Of a stretch of DNA of 64,000 nt, positions 34,104 to 44,502 are shown piece after piece (the first letter of the stretch is position 1; every line of letters begins with the position of its first letter). The position numbers were made by a program, and so were the translations under genes. The notes below the pieces were generated by a model. The model saw only the letters and a program-made list of their open reading frames with translations, made no database searches and had not been told where the DNA came from. The stretch spans positions 1,240,001 to 1,304,000 of the forward strand of contig NZ_CP038492.1 of the NCBI RefSeq assembly GCF_004751985.1, written 5' to 3'. Source of the DNA: Rhodophyticola sp. CCM32. GTDB lineage: Bacteria; Pseudomonadota; Alphaproteobacteria; Rhodobacterales; Rhodobacteraceae.

Positions 34104-36143
34104 TCAGGCGCGGCGTCGGCGACGTCTGCCCCGGTCTGATCCGCCGCTGGCGCCAAAGGCAACCTTGGGCAATGGGGCGATCCGGGCCAGTTCCGGGAAC
34201 GGATCGGTGGCATGCGGGATCGCATTGGCGTTGACGAAATGCTCCTGAAATTTCGGCTCCACCGCGGTTTCCACCTTGTGGATCCGGCCCACCGTCTGTT
34301 CGATCTGCGCCCGCGCGCCCCGGTTGCACAGCGCGATCCGCGCGCCGTGACCGGCGGCATTGCCCACGCTTTTGACCTTGTCCAGCGGCGCATCGGGGAT
34401 CATGCCCAGAACCATCGCGTGTTTCGGGCTGATATGGGCACCGAAGGCCCCGGCCAGCAGCACCCGGTCCACCCGGTCCACCTCAAGCTTGTCCATCAAC
34501 AGGCGCGCGCCCGCATAAAGGGCGGATTTCGCAAGCTGAATCGCCCGGATATCGCCCTGGGTCACGGTGATCCGCGGGCCGCCATCGGCGCTGCCATCAT
34601 GGATCAGATAGGCATGGGTCCGGCCCTCGGGCTCGGCGCGGTTCGTGCCGGTCTGCGCGGCCGATCCGATCAGGCCCGAAGGGTCCAGAAGCCCCGCCAT
34701 CCGCATCTCCGCCACGGCCTCGATAATGCCCGACCCACAGATGCCGGTGACGCCGGTCACTGCGGTGGCCTCGGCAAACCCCGGCGCATCCGACCACAGA
34801 TCGCAGCCGATCACGCGAAACCGGGGCTCTTTGCTGTCCGGGTCAATCTCCACCCTTTCGATCGCGCCCGGCGCCGCGCGCTGACCCGAGCTGATCTGCG
34901 CGCCCTCAAAGGCCGGCCCGGTGGGGGAGGAACAGGCCAGCACCCGGGTTTTGTCGCCCAGAAGAATTTCCGCATTGGTGCCCACATCGACGATCAGCAC
35001 CAGATCATCGGATTGATCCGGCGCCTCGCTCAACGCCACGGCGGCGGCATCGGCCCCCACATGGCCCGCGATACAGGGCAGCAGGTAGACCTGTGCCTCT
35101 GCATTCAGGGCGGTCAGGTCCAGATCGCGGGCGGGCAGGGTCAGGCTGCCGGAACTGGCCAGCGCAAAGGGAGCCTGGCCCAGCTCCACCGGGTCGATGC
35201 CAAGCAGCAGGTGATGCATCACCGGGTTGCAGACAAAGACGGTTTCCATGATCAGCGCCGGGTCAATCCCGGCCTCCTGGGCAATCTCGCGGGCCAGATC
35301 ATTGATCGCCGCGCGCACCGCATTGGTCATTTCCACATCGCCGCCGGGGTTCATCATCACATAGGACACCCGGCTCATCAGATCCTCGCCAAAGCGGATC
35401 TGCGGGTTCATCAGCCCGGAGGAGGCGCAGACCGCGCCGGTCACCAGATCGCAGAGATGTGCGGAAATGGTGGTGGAGCCCAGATCAATCGCCAGCCCGT
35501 AAAGCCCGCCTTCATGGAGACCGGGCCAGACATCCAGAATTTGGATTTTCTCTGAATTCGCAGGGGTATGGAGGGCGACGCTAACCTGCCATTCCCCCTT
35601 GCGCAGCGCCGGTTGCAGCTTGCGCAGAACCGGCAGCCCGGCGGTCACATCCTCGACCCCCCATTGATCGCTGAGCGCCTGGCAGACCCGTTCCAGATCA
35701 CCGGAGGGTTCATGCATGTCGGGCGCCTGCACCTCGATCAGCACCAGGCGTGTGGCCGGGTCCATGGTGATCGGCCGGGCGGAGGCGGCCTTGCGCACCA
35801 CCTGCCGGTGCACCTGGCTTTCCGGCGGCACATCCACCAGCAGATCGCCCTGTACCGTCGCCTGACAGCCAAGGCGGCGGCCCTCACCAAGGCCACGCAG
35901 CCGGTCATACCGCTCTTCCACCGCGTTCCAGCCCGACAGGGCGGTCTCGGACACGGTGACCCCGTGTTTCGGGAAATCGCCGAAGGCGGGTGTGATCTGG
36001 CATTTGGAGCAGATACCCCGCCCGCCGCAGACCGAATCCAGATCGACACCCAACTGCCGCGCGGCGGTCAGAACCGGGGTGCCCACGGGGAAATGCCCGC
36101 GTTTGCCGGAAGGGGTGAAAATGACAAGCGGGTCGGTGGACAT
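34104..36143 (-). CDS. ASKHA-domain corrinoid-protein reductive activase (2Fe-2S, DUF4445)
   Basis: 679 residues. An N-terminal ferredoxin-like domain has cysteines C39, C45, C48 and C93 (SVCGGRGICSKCQ ... RRLGCQA) for a 2Fe-2S cluster. A linker and then a large ASKHA ATPase domain follow (LYGLAIDLGSTTISAHLCDL; LILIVDVGTNAEILLG-type second phosphate loop seen as LVLIVDVGTNAE; VLLAGAFGAHI). Such proteins use ATP to reduce inactive Co(II) corrinoid to Co(I). It lies with a methyl-H4folate methyltransferase and a MetF-like gene, fitting corrinoid-dependent demethylation. No corrinoid protein is encoded in the window. Confidence 0.85.
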   Translation of the reverse strand: MSTDPLVIFTPSGKRGHFPVGTPVLTAARQLGVDLDSVCGGRGICSKCQITPAFGDFPKHGVTVSETALSGWNAVEERYDRLRGLGEGRRLGCQATVQGDLLVDVPPESQVHRQVVRKAASARPITMDPATRLVLIEVQAPDMHEPSGDLERVCQALSDQWGVEDVTAGLPVLRKLQPALRKGEWQVSVALHTPANSEKIQILDVWPGLHEGGLYGLAIDLGSTTISAHLCDLVTGAVCASSGLMNPQIRFGEDLMSRVSYVMMNPGGDVEMTNAVRAAINDLAREIAQEAGIDPALIMETVFVCNPVMHHLLLGIDPVELGQAPFALASSGSLTLPARDLDLTALNAEAQVYLLPCIAGHVGADAAAVALSEAPDQSDDLVLIVDVGTNAEILLGDKTRVLACSSPTGPAFEGAQISSGQRAAPGAIERVEIDPDSKEPRFRVIGCDLWSDAPGFAEATAVTGVTGICGSGIIEAVAEMRMAGLLDPSGLIGSAAQTGTNRAEPEGRTHAYLIHDGSADGGPRITVTQGDIRAIQLAKSALYAGARLLMDKLEVDRVDRVLLAGAFGAHISPKHAMVLGMIPDAPLDKVKSVGNAAGHGARIALCNRGARAQIEQTVGRIHKVETAVEPKFQEHFVNANAIPHATDPFPELARIAPLPKVAFGASGGSDRGRRRRRRA

Positions 36144-36201
36144 CAGCGGGGCCTGTGGATGATCAGATGGAAGGCATGCGGGCGACCTGTGGCACCCTGC
36201 T

Positions 36202-36891
36202 TTAGCTCAGAAAGCCGTTGCCGAACAGCCAGACGGCCAGAGGCACGGGGGCCACAGCCAGGCAGAGCGTCAGGACCACGGGCAGGGCAGAGAAGACCCG
36301 GCTGAGACCGGCCAGAAGCGACAGGCCGCCACCGCCGCCGATCAGGGCATTGCCGGGCAGGTTGACCAGAAGCGCCAGGGCCAGATAGCGATAATCGACC
36401 AGCCAGGTTGCGGCCCAGGCAGGCAGACGGTCGCGCAACAGCGCCAGACGTCCCTTGGGCGATAGCGGTGCGATGTCGGCGATCATGCGACAGGCCGATT
36501 TCATATGCAGGTCCAGAAACAGCCGGTGCAGGACGGTGATCGGCAGATACCGGCCCAGAAGATAGGCAAACAGCATGCCCAGAACCGTGGCCAGATAGAC
36601 CGCAGGCGCTATGTCGGCCCCGCGCATGACCAAAAGTGAGAGGCCGATCTCGATCCCCGGGACAAACGGCACCGATATCAGAATTGCATAGAGCAACAGC
36701 ACCCCGCAGGTCAGCCCAATCCGCATCGCTATACGGTCCGCTGCGGGCAGTTGATCGCTGAGCGTCATTGCAAGATCGTACAGCGAGACCAGAAGAACGG
36801 CTGCGCCAATCACAATCGCGCAGCGCAGGGCCAGCCGGGGCAGGGCCACACGCCATGGCGGCGGGGTCAGATCCTGTGACCGACGGGTCAT
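36202..36891 (-). CDS. VTT/TVP38-like inner-membrane protein
   Basis: About 229 residues from ATG 36891 (a longer start at 36954 is possible). Five or so hydrophobic stretches. The segment PFVPGIEIGLSLLVMRGADIAPAVYLATVLGMLFAYLLGR resembles the VTT (SNARE-associated, DedA-like) core, and ALLVNLPGNALIGGGGGLSLLAG matches its second re-entrant part. Possible lipid scrambling or transport role. It is located between the activase and methyltransferase genes on the same strand, so cotranscribed, but no known link to one-carbon metabolism. Confidence 0.7.
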   Translation of the reverse strand: MTRRSQDLTPPPWRVALPRLALRCAIVIGAAVLLVSLYDLAMTLSDQLPAADRIAMRIGLTCGVLLLYAILISVPFVPGIEIGLSLLVMRGADIAPAVYLATVLGMLFAYLLGRYLPITVLHRLFLDLHMKSACRMIADIAPLSPKGRLALLRDRLPAWAATWLVDYRYLALALLVNLPGNALIGGGGGLSLLAGLSRVFSALPVVLTLCLAVAPVPLAVWLFGNGFLS

Positions 36892-37020
36892 AGGGCAGGT
36901 TCGGGCAGGGGCATTCAGGCTCCAGCGCTGTGATCGGCAAACTGTCTGCGCCAAATTGCCTATGGGTCAATGCACGGTTTCGCAAGCGGAATACTGCGCA
37001 TCGTGGGGGAAACGCCGCGC

Positions 37021-37986
37021 TCACCCGCGCCGGCGCCCGCCCCGCCGGCCACCCCGACCGCCGCCTGCGGCCTGGGCTGCCTGCGCCGCCTGAGGGAAGG
37101 CCGCGCCGTCTTTCACCGCCTCCAGTACGCGGGCAAAGCTGATCCATTTTCCGCCATTAGCGTCATGATTCATAAGGAAATTCGCGGCATTCACCGCTTC
37201 CATCTCGACCGGGCGGACCGGGTTCATGATCGCGCTGGTCATGCCGGCGCCGATCGCCATGGGCAGGAAAGCGGCATTGATACCGTGCCGGTTGGGCAGC
37301 CCGAAAGAAATATTGGATGCCCCGCAGGTGGTGTTGACCCCCAGCTCTTCCCGCAGTTTTGCGACCAGCGTGAAGACCTGACGCCCGGCGGTGGCCATGG
37401 CACCCACCGGCATCACCAGCGGGTCAACCACGATGTCATGGGCCGGAATGCCGAAATCGGCGGCGCGTTCGACAATCTTCTTGGCGACGGAAAACCGCAC
37501 ATCGGGGTCTTCGCTGATCCCGGTATCGTCGTTCGAGATGGCCACAACCGGCACATTGTATTTCTTGACCAGTGGCAGGATCGCCTCCAGCCGCTCTTCC
37601 TCTCCGGTGACGGAATTCAGAAGCGGACGGCCCTCGGCCACGGCCAGCCCGGCCTCAAGTGCGGCGGGAACCGAACTGTCGATGCAAAGCGGCACATCCA
37701 CCAGACCCTGCACGATATTCAGCACCTTGGTCATCAAAGGCGGTTCGGTCTCGTTCGGGTTGGGGTTGGAGTTATAGACAACGCCCGCATTGATATCGAG
37801 CACCATGGCCCCGCAGGCGACCTGTTCCAGCGCGTCTTTCTCGACGGTGGAGAAATCGCCTGCCTCCAGCTGTGCGGCCAGCAGTTTCCGGCCAGTGGGG
37901 TTGATCCGCTCTCCGATGACGCAAAACGGCTCATCAAAGCCGATCACGACGGTTTTGGATTTGGATTCAAGAACGGTGCGGGTCAT
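37021..37986 (-). CDS. Methyltetrahydrofolate:corrinoid methyltransferase family protein
   Basis: 321 residues. Pterin-binding TIM-barrel: CVIGERINPTGRKLLAAQL, MVLDINAGVVY, DVPLCIDSSVPAALEAGL, LLNSVTGEEER, VVDPLVMPVGA and CGASNISFGLPNRHGINA, as in AcsE/MtgA-type proteins. It moves a methyl group between tetrahydrofolate and a corrinoid. Odd feature: the last roughly 15 residues are GGGRGGRRGGRRRG, an RG-rich basic tail not part of the enzyme fold and possibly nucleic-acid or membrane interacting. It lies 61 bp upstream-facing from the MetF-like gene, same strand. Confidence 0.87.
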   Translation of the reverse strand: MTRTVLESKSKTVVIGFDEPFCVIGERINPTGRKLLAAQLEAGDFSTVEKDALEQVACGAMVLDINAGVVYNSNPNPNETEPPLMTKVLNIVQGLVDVPLCIDSSVPAALEAGLAVAEGRPLLNSVTGEEERLEAILPLVKKYNVPVVAISNDDTGISEDPDVRFSVAKKIVERAADFGIPAHDIVVDPLVMPVGAMATAGRQVFTLVAKLREELGVNTTCGASNISFGLPNRHGINAAFLPMAIGAGMTSAIMNPVRPVEMEAVNAANFLMNHDANGGKWISFARVLEAVKDGAAFPQAAQAAQAAGGGRGGRRGGRRRG

Positions 37987-38047
37987 GAAAGATCCTGTTC
38001 AGGGGGTGGCGGGGGTCAGATGTTGTAAAACTCGATAGGGGCAGAGG

Positions 38048-38971
38048 TCAGGTCTGCGCCGGACGGGTGGAGGCGCCGCCATTGTCGATGGCCCATTGCG
38101 CGCTTTTCTTTATCCCGCCAAGCGGAAAGAAATGGACGGACTCGATGTTGAAATCGGGGTTTGCCGCCTTGTGGGTGGCCAGCCTGGTGATGATCTCCGT
38201 CGGCTCGAATGGCAGCAGCAGTTTGGTGACATCCCTGGCGCGTTTTTGCAACACGTCCAGCGAGGGGCCGACACCGCAGGCGATGGCAAAGCCGATCAGG
38301 GTTTGCAACCTGGCCGGGCCTGCGATGCCGATATGGATCGGCAGGCGAATGCCCTCGGCAGCCAGACGGTCGGCCCAGGCGATGATCGGATCCGCCTCAA
38401 AGGCGAACTGGGTGGCGATGGCCATATCCGCATCGCTGCGCGCCGCGAAATCCTGTTTCCAGCGCAGCGCCTGCATCACCATGGCATCGCCGCCACCCGG
38501 GTCGATATCGCGGTTGCCTTCCGGGTGGCCGGCCACATGCAGATGGGTGAACCCCGCCTTGTCGAACAGTCCGGTTTCCATCAGTTGCATGGAACTGTCG
38601 AAATCACCTGCGGGGGTGGCGGGGCCACCGGCCAGCAACAGGGCCTGGGTCACCCCGGCCTCGCCCTGATAGCGCGCGATCCAGTCGGCCAGCGTGGCGC
38701 GGTCCCTGATGATCCGCGCCGGGAAATGCGGCATGACCCGGTAGCCATCACCGACAAGCCGCGCGGCAGTGGCCACCATATCGTCAATCGGTGTTCCCTC
38801 GATATGGGCGATATAGACCCGGGTGCCTTCGGGCAGCAGGGTGCGGAAATCCTCCACCTTCTCTGCGGTGCGCGGGATCACCTCGATCGAATAGCCCTGC
38901 AGGAAAGCCTCAACCGCGGGATTGGCCGTTTGCGGCGGGGGGGCGGGGCGTTTGAAATTCAGCAGGGCCAT
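38048..38971 (-). CDS. Methylenetetrahydrofolate reductase-like protein
   Basis: 307 residues from ATG 38971. MetF-type barrel: SIEVIPRTAEKVEDFRTLLPEGTRVYIAHIEGTP, MPHFPARIIRD, LLLAGGPATPAGDF, LHVAGHPEGNRDIDP, ATQFAFEADPIIAW and LPIHIGIAGPA. It interconverts methylene- and methyl-H4folate. In this setting it would oxidise methyl groups delivered by the neighbouring methyltransferase. It is diverged from housekeeping MetF, fitting the specialised catabolic paralogues of roseobacters. The stop is 60 bp before the methyltransferase start. Confidence 0.85.
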   Translation of the reverse strand: MALLNFKRPAPPPQTANPAVEAFLQGYSIEVIPRTAEKVEDFRTLLPEGTRVYIAHIEGTPIDDMVATAARLVGDGYRVMPHFPARIIRDRATLADWIARYQGEAGVTQALLLAGGPATPAGDFDSSMQLMETGLFDKAGFTHLHVAGHPEGNRDIDPGGGDAMVMQALRWKQDFAARSDADMAIATQFAFEADPIIAWADRLAAEGIRLPIHIGIAGPARLQTLIGFAIACGVGPSLDVLQKRARDVTKLLLPFEPTEIITRLATHKAANPDFNIESVHFFPLGGIKKSAQWAIDNGGASTRPAQT

Positions 38972-39010
38972 TATGTTCTCCCATAGTGATGTCGAGCCTG
39001 AAATCATGGA

Positions 39011-39322
39011 TCAGGCGGCTTTGCCGCTGTCCCATCCGTCATTGGCAATCAGGGTTTTCAGACGCGCCTGATCATAGCTGCGATCCAGGGCCTCGGCCTG
39101 GGTTCGGGCAATCTCATCGGGTTCGCCCTCAACCTCGAAAGCTTCGGCTTTGCGCCAGTCCGCCAGATAGGCATCATCGTCTTTGGCGCCGACTTTCATC
39201 GCGCAGCGGTCGATGGCTTGCTCAAACCGTTCGGGCAGGGGGGCTTTCGACCCGCGCCGGCCCTTGCCCACGATGATCTGGGCCGGGATATCACGCCAGT
39301 AGACGATGGTGACTGCGGGCAT
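39011..39322 (-). CDS. Virulence factor family small protein
   Basis: 103 residues, MPAVTIVYWRDIPAQIIVGKGRRGSKAPLPERFEQAIDRCAM..., matching a small conserved family labelled virulence factor in databases. That name is historical. In roseobacters it regularly precedes the MetF-like and methyltransferase genes, so a role in folate one-carbon catabolism is more likely. First gene of the minus-strand cluster 39322 to 34104. Confidence 0.75.
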   Translation of the reverse strand: MPAVTIVYWRDIPAQIIVGKGRRGSKAPLPERFEQAIDRCAMKVGAKDDDAYLADWRKAEAFEVEGEPDEIARTQAEALDRSYDQARLKTLIANDGWDSGKAA

Positions 39323-39492
39323 ATGCGAATCCTCTGTTGCTGCCGGTCACCATAGAAGCGCGCGCGCCGGGTCTTCAGCCTGTTTTCGACATCAATTGGG
39401 GCCGGAACGACCCCGGTGACCGTCATAGAAGTTTCATGGCCGCCCGGCCACCGGGGCGGACCCTCAAAATTCTCATGATCATCTTGAGCTTA

Positions 39493-39592
39493 TAGCGGTT
39501 TGCATTTGATCTTTACCGAAAACCGCTGCCTCTCGCCTTCGGCTCGAACGCGGTTTTCGATGGGACTGCCTCATATAAAACGCAAAACGCTT
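39493..39592. repeat. Palindromic MITE with its own arm sequences (copy E)
   Basis: 100 bp flanked by TA. Inner arms CGAAAACCGC and GCGGTTTTCG are perfectly complementary; outer arms AGCGGTTTGC and GCAAAACGCT nearly so. The core TGCCTCTCGCCTTCGGCTCGAAC is the same type as in copy A. It lies in the gap between the divergent one-carbon cluster and ppx, outside the island; the rest of the 360 bp gap shows nothing else. Confidence 0.85.
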
Positions 39593-39683
39593 TAGCCAAA
39601 GCCCGGGGGCGGGCGTTCAGGAACAGCATTGTGGGATTGCGCCCGGAAGGTTACATTTACATGACTTTGATTTGGAGGGGCTG

Positions 39684-40841
39684 ATGTCAGGCAAACACCC
39701 CCGTGGTGGCGCCCCGTTTCCCAGGCCTTTCGGGCCGGTGACACCGATCCCGCCCGCGTCGGGCGACCGGGGCCGGAAAGCTGACACCCGCCCCGATCCT
39801 GCGGATCTCTATGCCGCGCTGGATCTGGGCACAAATTCCTGCCGCATGCTGATCGCACAGCCCAAGGGCAACCAGTTGCATGTGGTGGATTCCTTTTCGA
39901 AATCCGTACAGCTTGGTCAGGGGCTGGAAGCCTCGGGGCGGCTGTCGCGCAGTTCCATGGCCCGCGCGGTGGGCGCGTTGAAGATTTGCCAGCGGAAACT
40001 GGGGCAACATGATGTGCGCCGCGCCCGGCTGGTGGCGACCGAGGCCTGCCGGCGGGCCAGCAATGCGGGCGATTTCATCAATGTGGTGAAACGCGATACC
40101 GGGCTGGAACTGGAGATCATTCAGCCGGAGGAGGAAGCCCGGCTGGCGGTTGTGTCCTGCGCGCCGCTGGTCTCGACCCGGACCGAGCAATTGCTGGTGG
40201 TCGATATCGGTGGCGGCTCCACCGAACTGGTCTGGATCGATCTTGCCCGGGTGCCGTCGCTGGAACGGCCCCGCGCGATCATGCGGCTGCATCAGGGGTT
40301 CGATCAGGAAGACACGGTGTTCCCCCGCGCCAAGGTGGTGGACTGGATTTCCGTACCGCTTGGGGTCGCGACCCTGAAGGACATGTATGCCGATGTGGCC
40401 GATGATTCTGCCCGCTTTGCCCTGATGAGTTGGTTTTTTGAAGAGCAGCTGGCAGAGTTTTCCCCCTATGCGGATGCGGCCGATCAGGCCCGCGAGGGGT
40501 TTCAGATCATCGGCACCAGCGGCACGGTGACCACGGTTGCGGCCAGCCATCTGGGGCTGCGGCGCTATGATCGCAACAAGGTGGATGGGTTGCGGATGAC
40601 CTCGGACCAGATCGACACGGTTATTCAGGGCTATCTGGGTCTGGGCCCTGAAGGGCGGCGGCGCGACCCGCGGATCGGGCGCGACCGGCAGACCCTGATC
40701 ATGTCGGGCTCGGCGATTTTGCAGGCCCTGCTCAGGGTCTGGCCCACGGACCGGTTGAGCGTGGCCGACCGGGGACTGCGCGAGGGGCTGTTATATGCGC
40801 AGATGTCTTCGGATGGCGTGTTGGAGGATGGGCCCTTATAG
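39684..40841 (+). CDS. Ppx/GppA family exopolyphosphatase / pppGpp phosphatase
   Basis: 385 residues. ASKHA phosphatase with [16 protein letters not shown] (phosphate 1), [15 protein letters not shown] (phosphate 2) and [15 protein letters not shown] (adenosine motif), and the closing [12 protein letters not shown]. It hydrolyses polyphosphate or pppGpp; which one is not decidable. ATG 39684 follows GGAGGGG. A Pro-rich N-terminal extension of about 35 residues precedes the fold. rlmE follows after a short GC-rich repeat. Confidence 0.9.
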   Translation: MSGKHPRGGAPFPRPFGPVTPIPPASGDRGRKADTRPDPADLYAALDLGTNSCRMLIAQPKGNQLHVVDSFSKSVQLGQGLEASGRLSRSSMARAVGALKICQRKLGQHDVRRARLVATEACRRASNAGDFINVVKRDTGLELEIIQPEEEARLAVVSCAPLVSTRTEQLLVVDIGGGSTELVWIDLARVPSLERPRAIMRLHQGFDQEDTVFPRAKVVDWISVPLGVATLKDMYADVADDSARFALMSWFFEEQLAEFSPYADAADQAREGFQIIGTSGTVTTVAASHLGLRRYDRNKVDGLRMTSDQIDTVIQGYLGLGPEGRRRDPRIGRDRQTLIMSGSAILQALLRVWPTDRLSVADRGLREGLLYAQMSSDGVLEDGPL

Positions 40842-40847
40842 AAGGGG

Positions 40848-40930
40848 TGCGCGGCCTCGTCGGCCCCATGCGGGGCGCTCCTCGGCCGCGACGCCTCCGG
40901 CGGGGATATTTATCAAGCAGAGAAACGAAG
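40848..40930 (+). repeat. GC-rich dispersed repeat ending GGGGATATTTATCAAGCAGAG
   Basis: Inverted repeats GCGGCCTCGTCGGCC and GGCCGCGACGCCTCCGGCGG, then the tail GGGATATTTATCAAGCAGAGAA directly before rlmE. Same family as 3452-3525, 52030-52135 and 55925-56069. Confidence 0.6.
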
Positions 40931-40945
40931 GACCATAAGCAAGGC

Positions 40946-41659
40946 ATGGCGAAGGGCACAAGCGGGCGCGGGCAGCGCGATTTACGGGTCAAGGTGAAGA
41001 CCGCGCGGGGGCGCAAGCTAAGCTCGACCCTGTGGCTGGAGCGGCAGTTGAACGACCCGTATGTGAAGCGGGCCCAGGCCGAGGGATATCGCGGGCGCGC
41101 GGCGTTCAAGATATCCGAGCTGGATGACAGGTACCGCTTTCTGGTGCCGGGCGCGCGGGTGGTCGATCTGGGCTGTGCGCCGGGTGGCTGGTGTCAGGTG
41201 GCGGTGGGCCGGGTGAATGCGCTTGGCGAGAAATCGGGCAAGGCGGTGGGCCGGGTGATCGGGCTGGATCTGCAGGAGGTGGAGCCGATTGCAGGTGCGG
41301 AGATCCATCTGCTGGATTTCATGGAAGACGGGGCGGATGATCAGGTGAAGGGCTGGCTGGCTGGCCGGGCCGATGTGGTGATGAGCGATATGGCGGCCTC
41401 GGCCTCGGGCCATAAGCAGACCGATCATTTGCGGATCATCGCGCTTTGCGAGGCGGCCGCGGAACTGGCGTTTGACGTGCTGGAGGAGGGCGGGACCTTT
41501 GTGGCCAAGGTACTGGCCGGGGGCGCCGAGGGCGCATTGCAGAAACGGCTGAAACAGCATTTCACCAAGGTTGCGAATGTGAAACCGGGGGCCAGCCGGG
41601 CGGACAGTTCCGAGAAATTCGTGGTGGCGACCGGGTTCAGGGGGGCGATGACGGAATAG
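40946..41659 (+). CDS. rlmE: 23S rRNA U2552 2'-O-methyltransferase RlmE (FtsJ)
   Basis: 237 residues. Methylates U2552 late in 50S assembly. Start ATG 40946 gives [20 protein letters not shown], a basic tail. The fold has [20 protein letters not shown] (catalytic Lys), [19 protein letters not shown] (SAM), [19 protein letters not shown] (catalytic Asp) and [12 protein letters not shown] (catalytic Lys). The KDKE tetrad looks complete. Confidence 0.94.
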   Translation: MAKGTSGRGQRDLRVKVKTARGRKLSSTLWLERQLNDPYVKRAQAEGYRGRAAFKISELDDRYRFLVPGARVVDLGCAPGGWCQVAVGRVNALGEKSGKAVGRVIGLDLQEVEPIAGAEIHLLDFMEDGADDQVKGWLAGRADVVMSDMAASASGHKQTDHLRIIALCEAAAELAFDVLEEGGTFVAKVLAGGAEGALQKRLKQHFTKVANVKPGASRADSSEKFVVATGFRGAMTE

Positions 41660-41680
41660 TGCCGTGCCTACCAGATTTAG

Positions 41681-43201
<1,521 letters not shown>

Positions 43202-43232
43202 ATATGTTGCGGCCTGATCCTCAGGTGTTCAC

Positions 43233-44405
43233 ATGACCCCCGCAGCCCGGTATGCCGCTGCGATTACGGTGCTTGATCTCTGGCTTGCCGGCATGCCGGT
43301 GGAAAAGGCGCTGACCGGATGGGCGCGGGGAGCACGGTATGCCGGTTCCAAAGACCGGGCAGCCGTGCGCGATCATCTGTTTGATATCCTGCGCCGCAAG
43401 GGCAGTTGCGCGGCCCTTGGCGGGGGCGGGACGGGGCGCGGGTTTGTGCTTGGGCTGCTGCGCCTGACGGGGCAGGACCCCGCAGAGATATTCACCGGGG
43501 CGGGCTATGCGCCGGACCCGTTGACGGGGGCCGAGGCCGTTTCCCCCGATCTTCTGCCTGATCCGTCTCTGGATATACCGGACTGGTTGCACCCTGCGCT
43601 GGCCAGTCAATACGGGTCAGACCTGCCCCCGCTGATCGCCGCGTTGGGGCAGAGGGCGCCGGTTTTCCTGCGCATCAATCAGCGCAAAACATCGCGGGCC
43701 AAGGCTGTTGCGGCCTTATCCTCAGCCATGATCGAGGCGCGGGTGGTGAAGGGCTGCGAGACAGCGCTGGAGGTTCTGTCCGGCCAGCGCAAATTGCGGC
43801 AGGCCTCGGCCTATCTGGAGGGGCTGGTGGAATTGCAGGATCTCTCGGTCCAGCGCGCCTGCGCAGCCGTGGATTGGCCCGGTCAGGGCCGGATTCTGGA
43901 TTATTGCGCCGGCGGGGGTGGCAAGGCTTTGGCGATTGCCGCCCGGTCCGATGCCGAGGTCACGGTGCATGATGCCCGGCCTGAACGCATGGCTGATCTG
44001 CCCGCCCGGGCCGCGCGGGCGGGTGTGCGGCTGATGCAGCAGACGACAGATGCCTTACCCTCTGGCGATCCGTTTGATCTTGTGCTGACCGATGTGCCCT
44101 GTTCCGGCAGCGGAACATGGCGGCGCGATCCTGAGGCGAAATGGCGGCTGACGCCGGACAGGCTGGCAGAATTGCAGGCGCTGCAAAGGCAGATATTGCA
44201 GCTTGCGGCGGGGCTGGTGCGGCCGGGCGGGCGGCTGGTCTATATGACCTGTTCTTTGCTGCGCGCGGAAAATCAGGATCAGATAGAGGCGTTTCTGGCC
44301 CGGCAATCAGGCTGGGTGCAGACCGCCCGTCATGTTGACACGCCGCTGACGGCCTCGGACGGGTTTTTCATGGCTGAGTTGACGCAAACCCGCCCCGCAG
44401 CCTAG
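43233..44405 (+). CDS. RsmB/NOP family rRNA m5C methyltransferase
   Basis: 390 residues. N-terminal NusB-like helical domain, then the methylase core: RILDYCAGGGGKALAIA (SAM), VTVHDARPERM, LVLTDVPCSGSGTWRRDPEAKW (release cysteine in PC) and LVYMTCSLLRAENQDQIEAFL (nucleophile in TC). It methylates a cytosine of 16S rRNA, C967 in E. coli for RsmB; the precise site here is inferred. It follows guaB in the same direction. Confidence 0.86.
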   Translation: MTPAARYAAAITVLDLWLAGMPVEKALTGWARGARYAGSKDRAAVRDHLFDILRRKGSCAALGGGGTGRGFVLGLLRLTGQDPAEIFTGAGYAPDPLTGAEAVSPDLLPDPSLDIPDWLHPALASQYGSDLPPLIAALGQRAPVFLRINQRKTSRAKAVAALSSAMIEARVVKGCETALEVLSGQRKLRQASAYLEGLVELQDLSVQRACAAVDWPGQGRILDYCAGGGGKALAIAARSDAEVTVHDARPERMADLPARAARAGVRLMQQTTDALPSGDPFDLVLTDVPCSGSGTWRRDPEAKWRLTPDRLAELQALQRQILQLAAGLVRPGGRLVYMTCSLLRAENQDQIEAFLARQSGWVQTARHVDTPLTASDGFFMAELTQTRPAA

Positions 44406-44502
44406 AAATTCCATGGGGAGCCGGGAATAAGCCGCTGAATTAAGACCTGTTTAAGCAATTTCCTGCGACATTGACGATGACGAATCGAAATGGAGGTTGG
44501 TT

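Noticed and set aside
43233..44405. Assigning the gene firmly as rsmB
   Set aside because: Catalytic Cys motifs show an m5C methylase, but RsmB and RsmF-like paralogues cannot be separated by eye, so no gene symbol is given.
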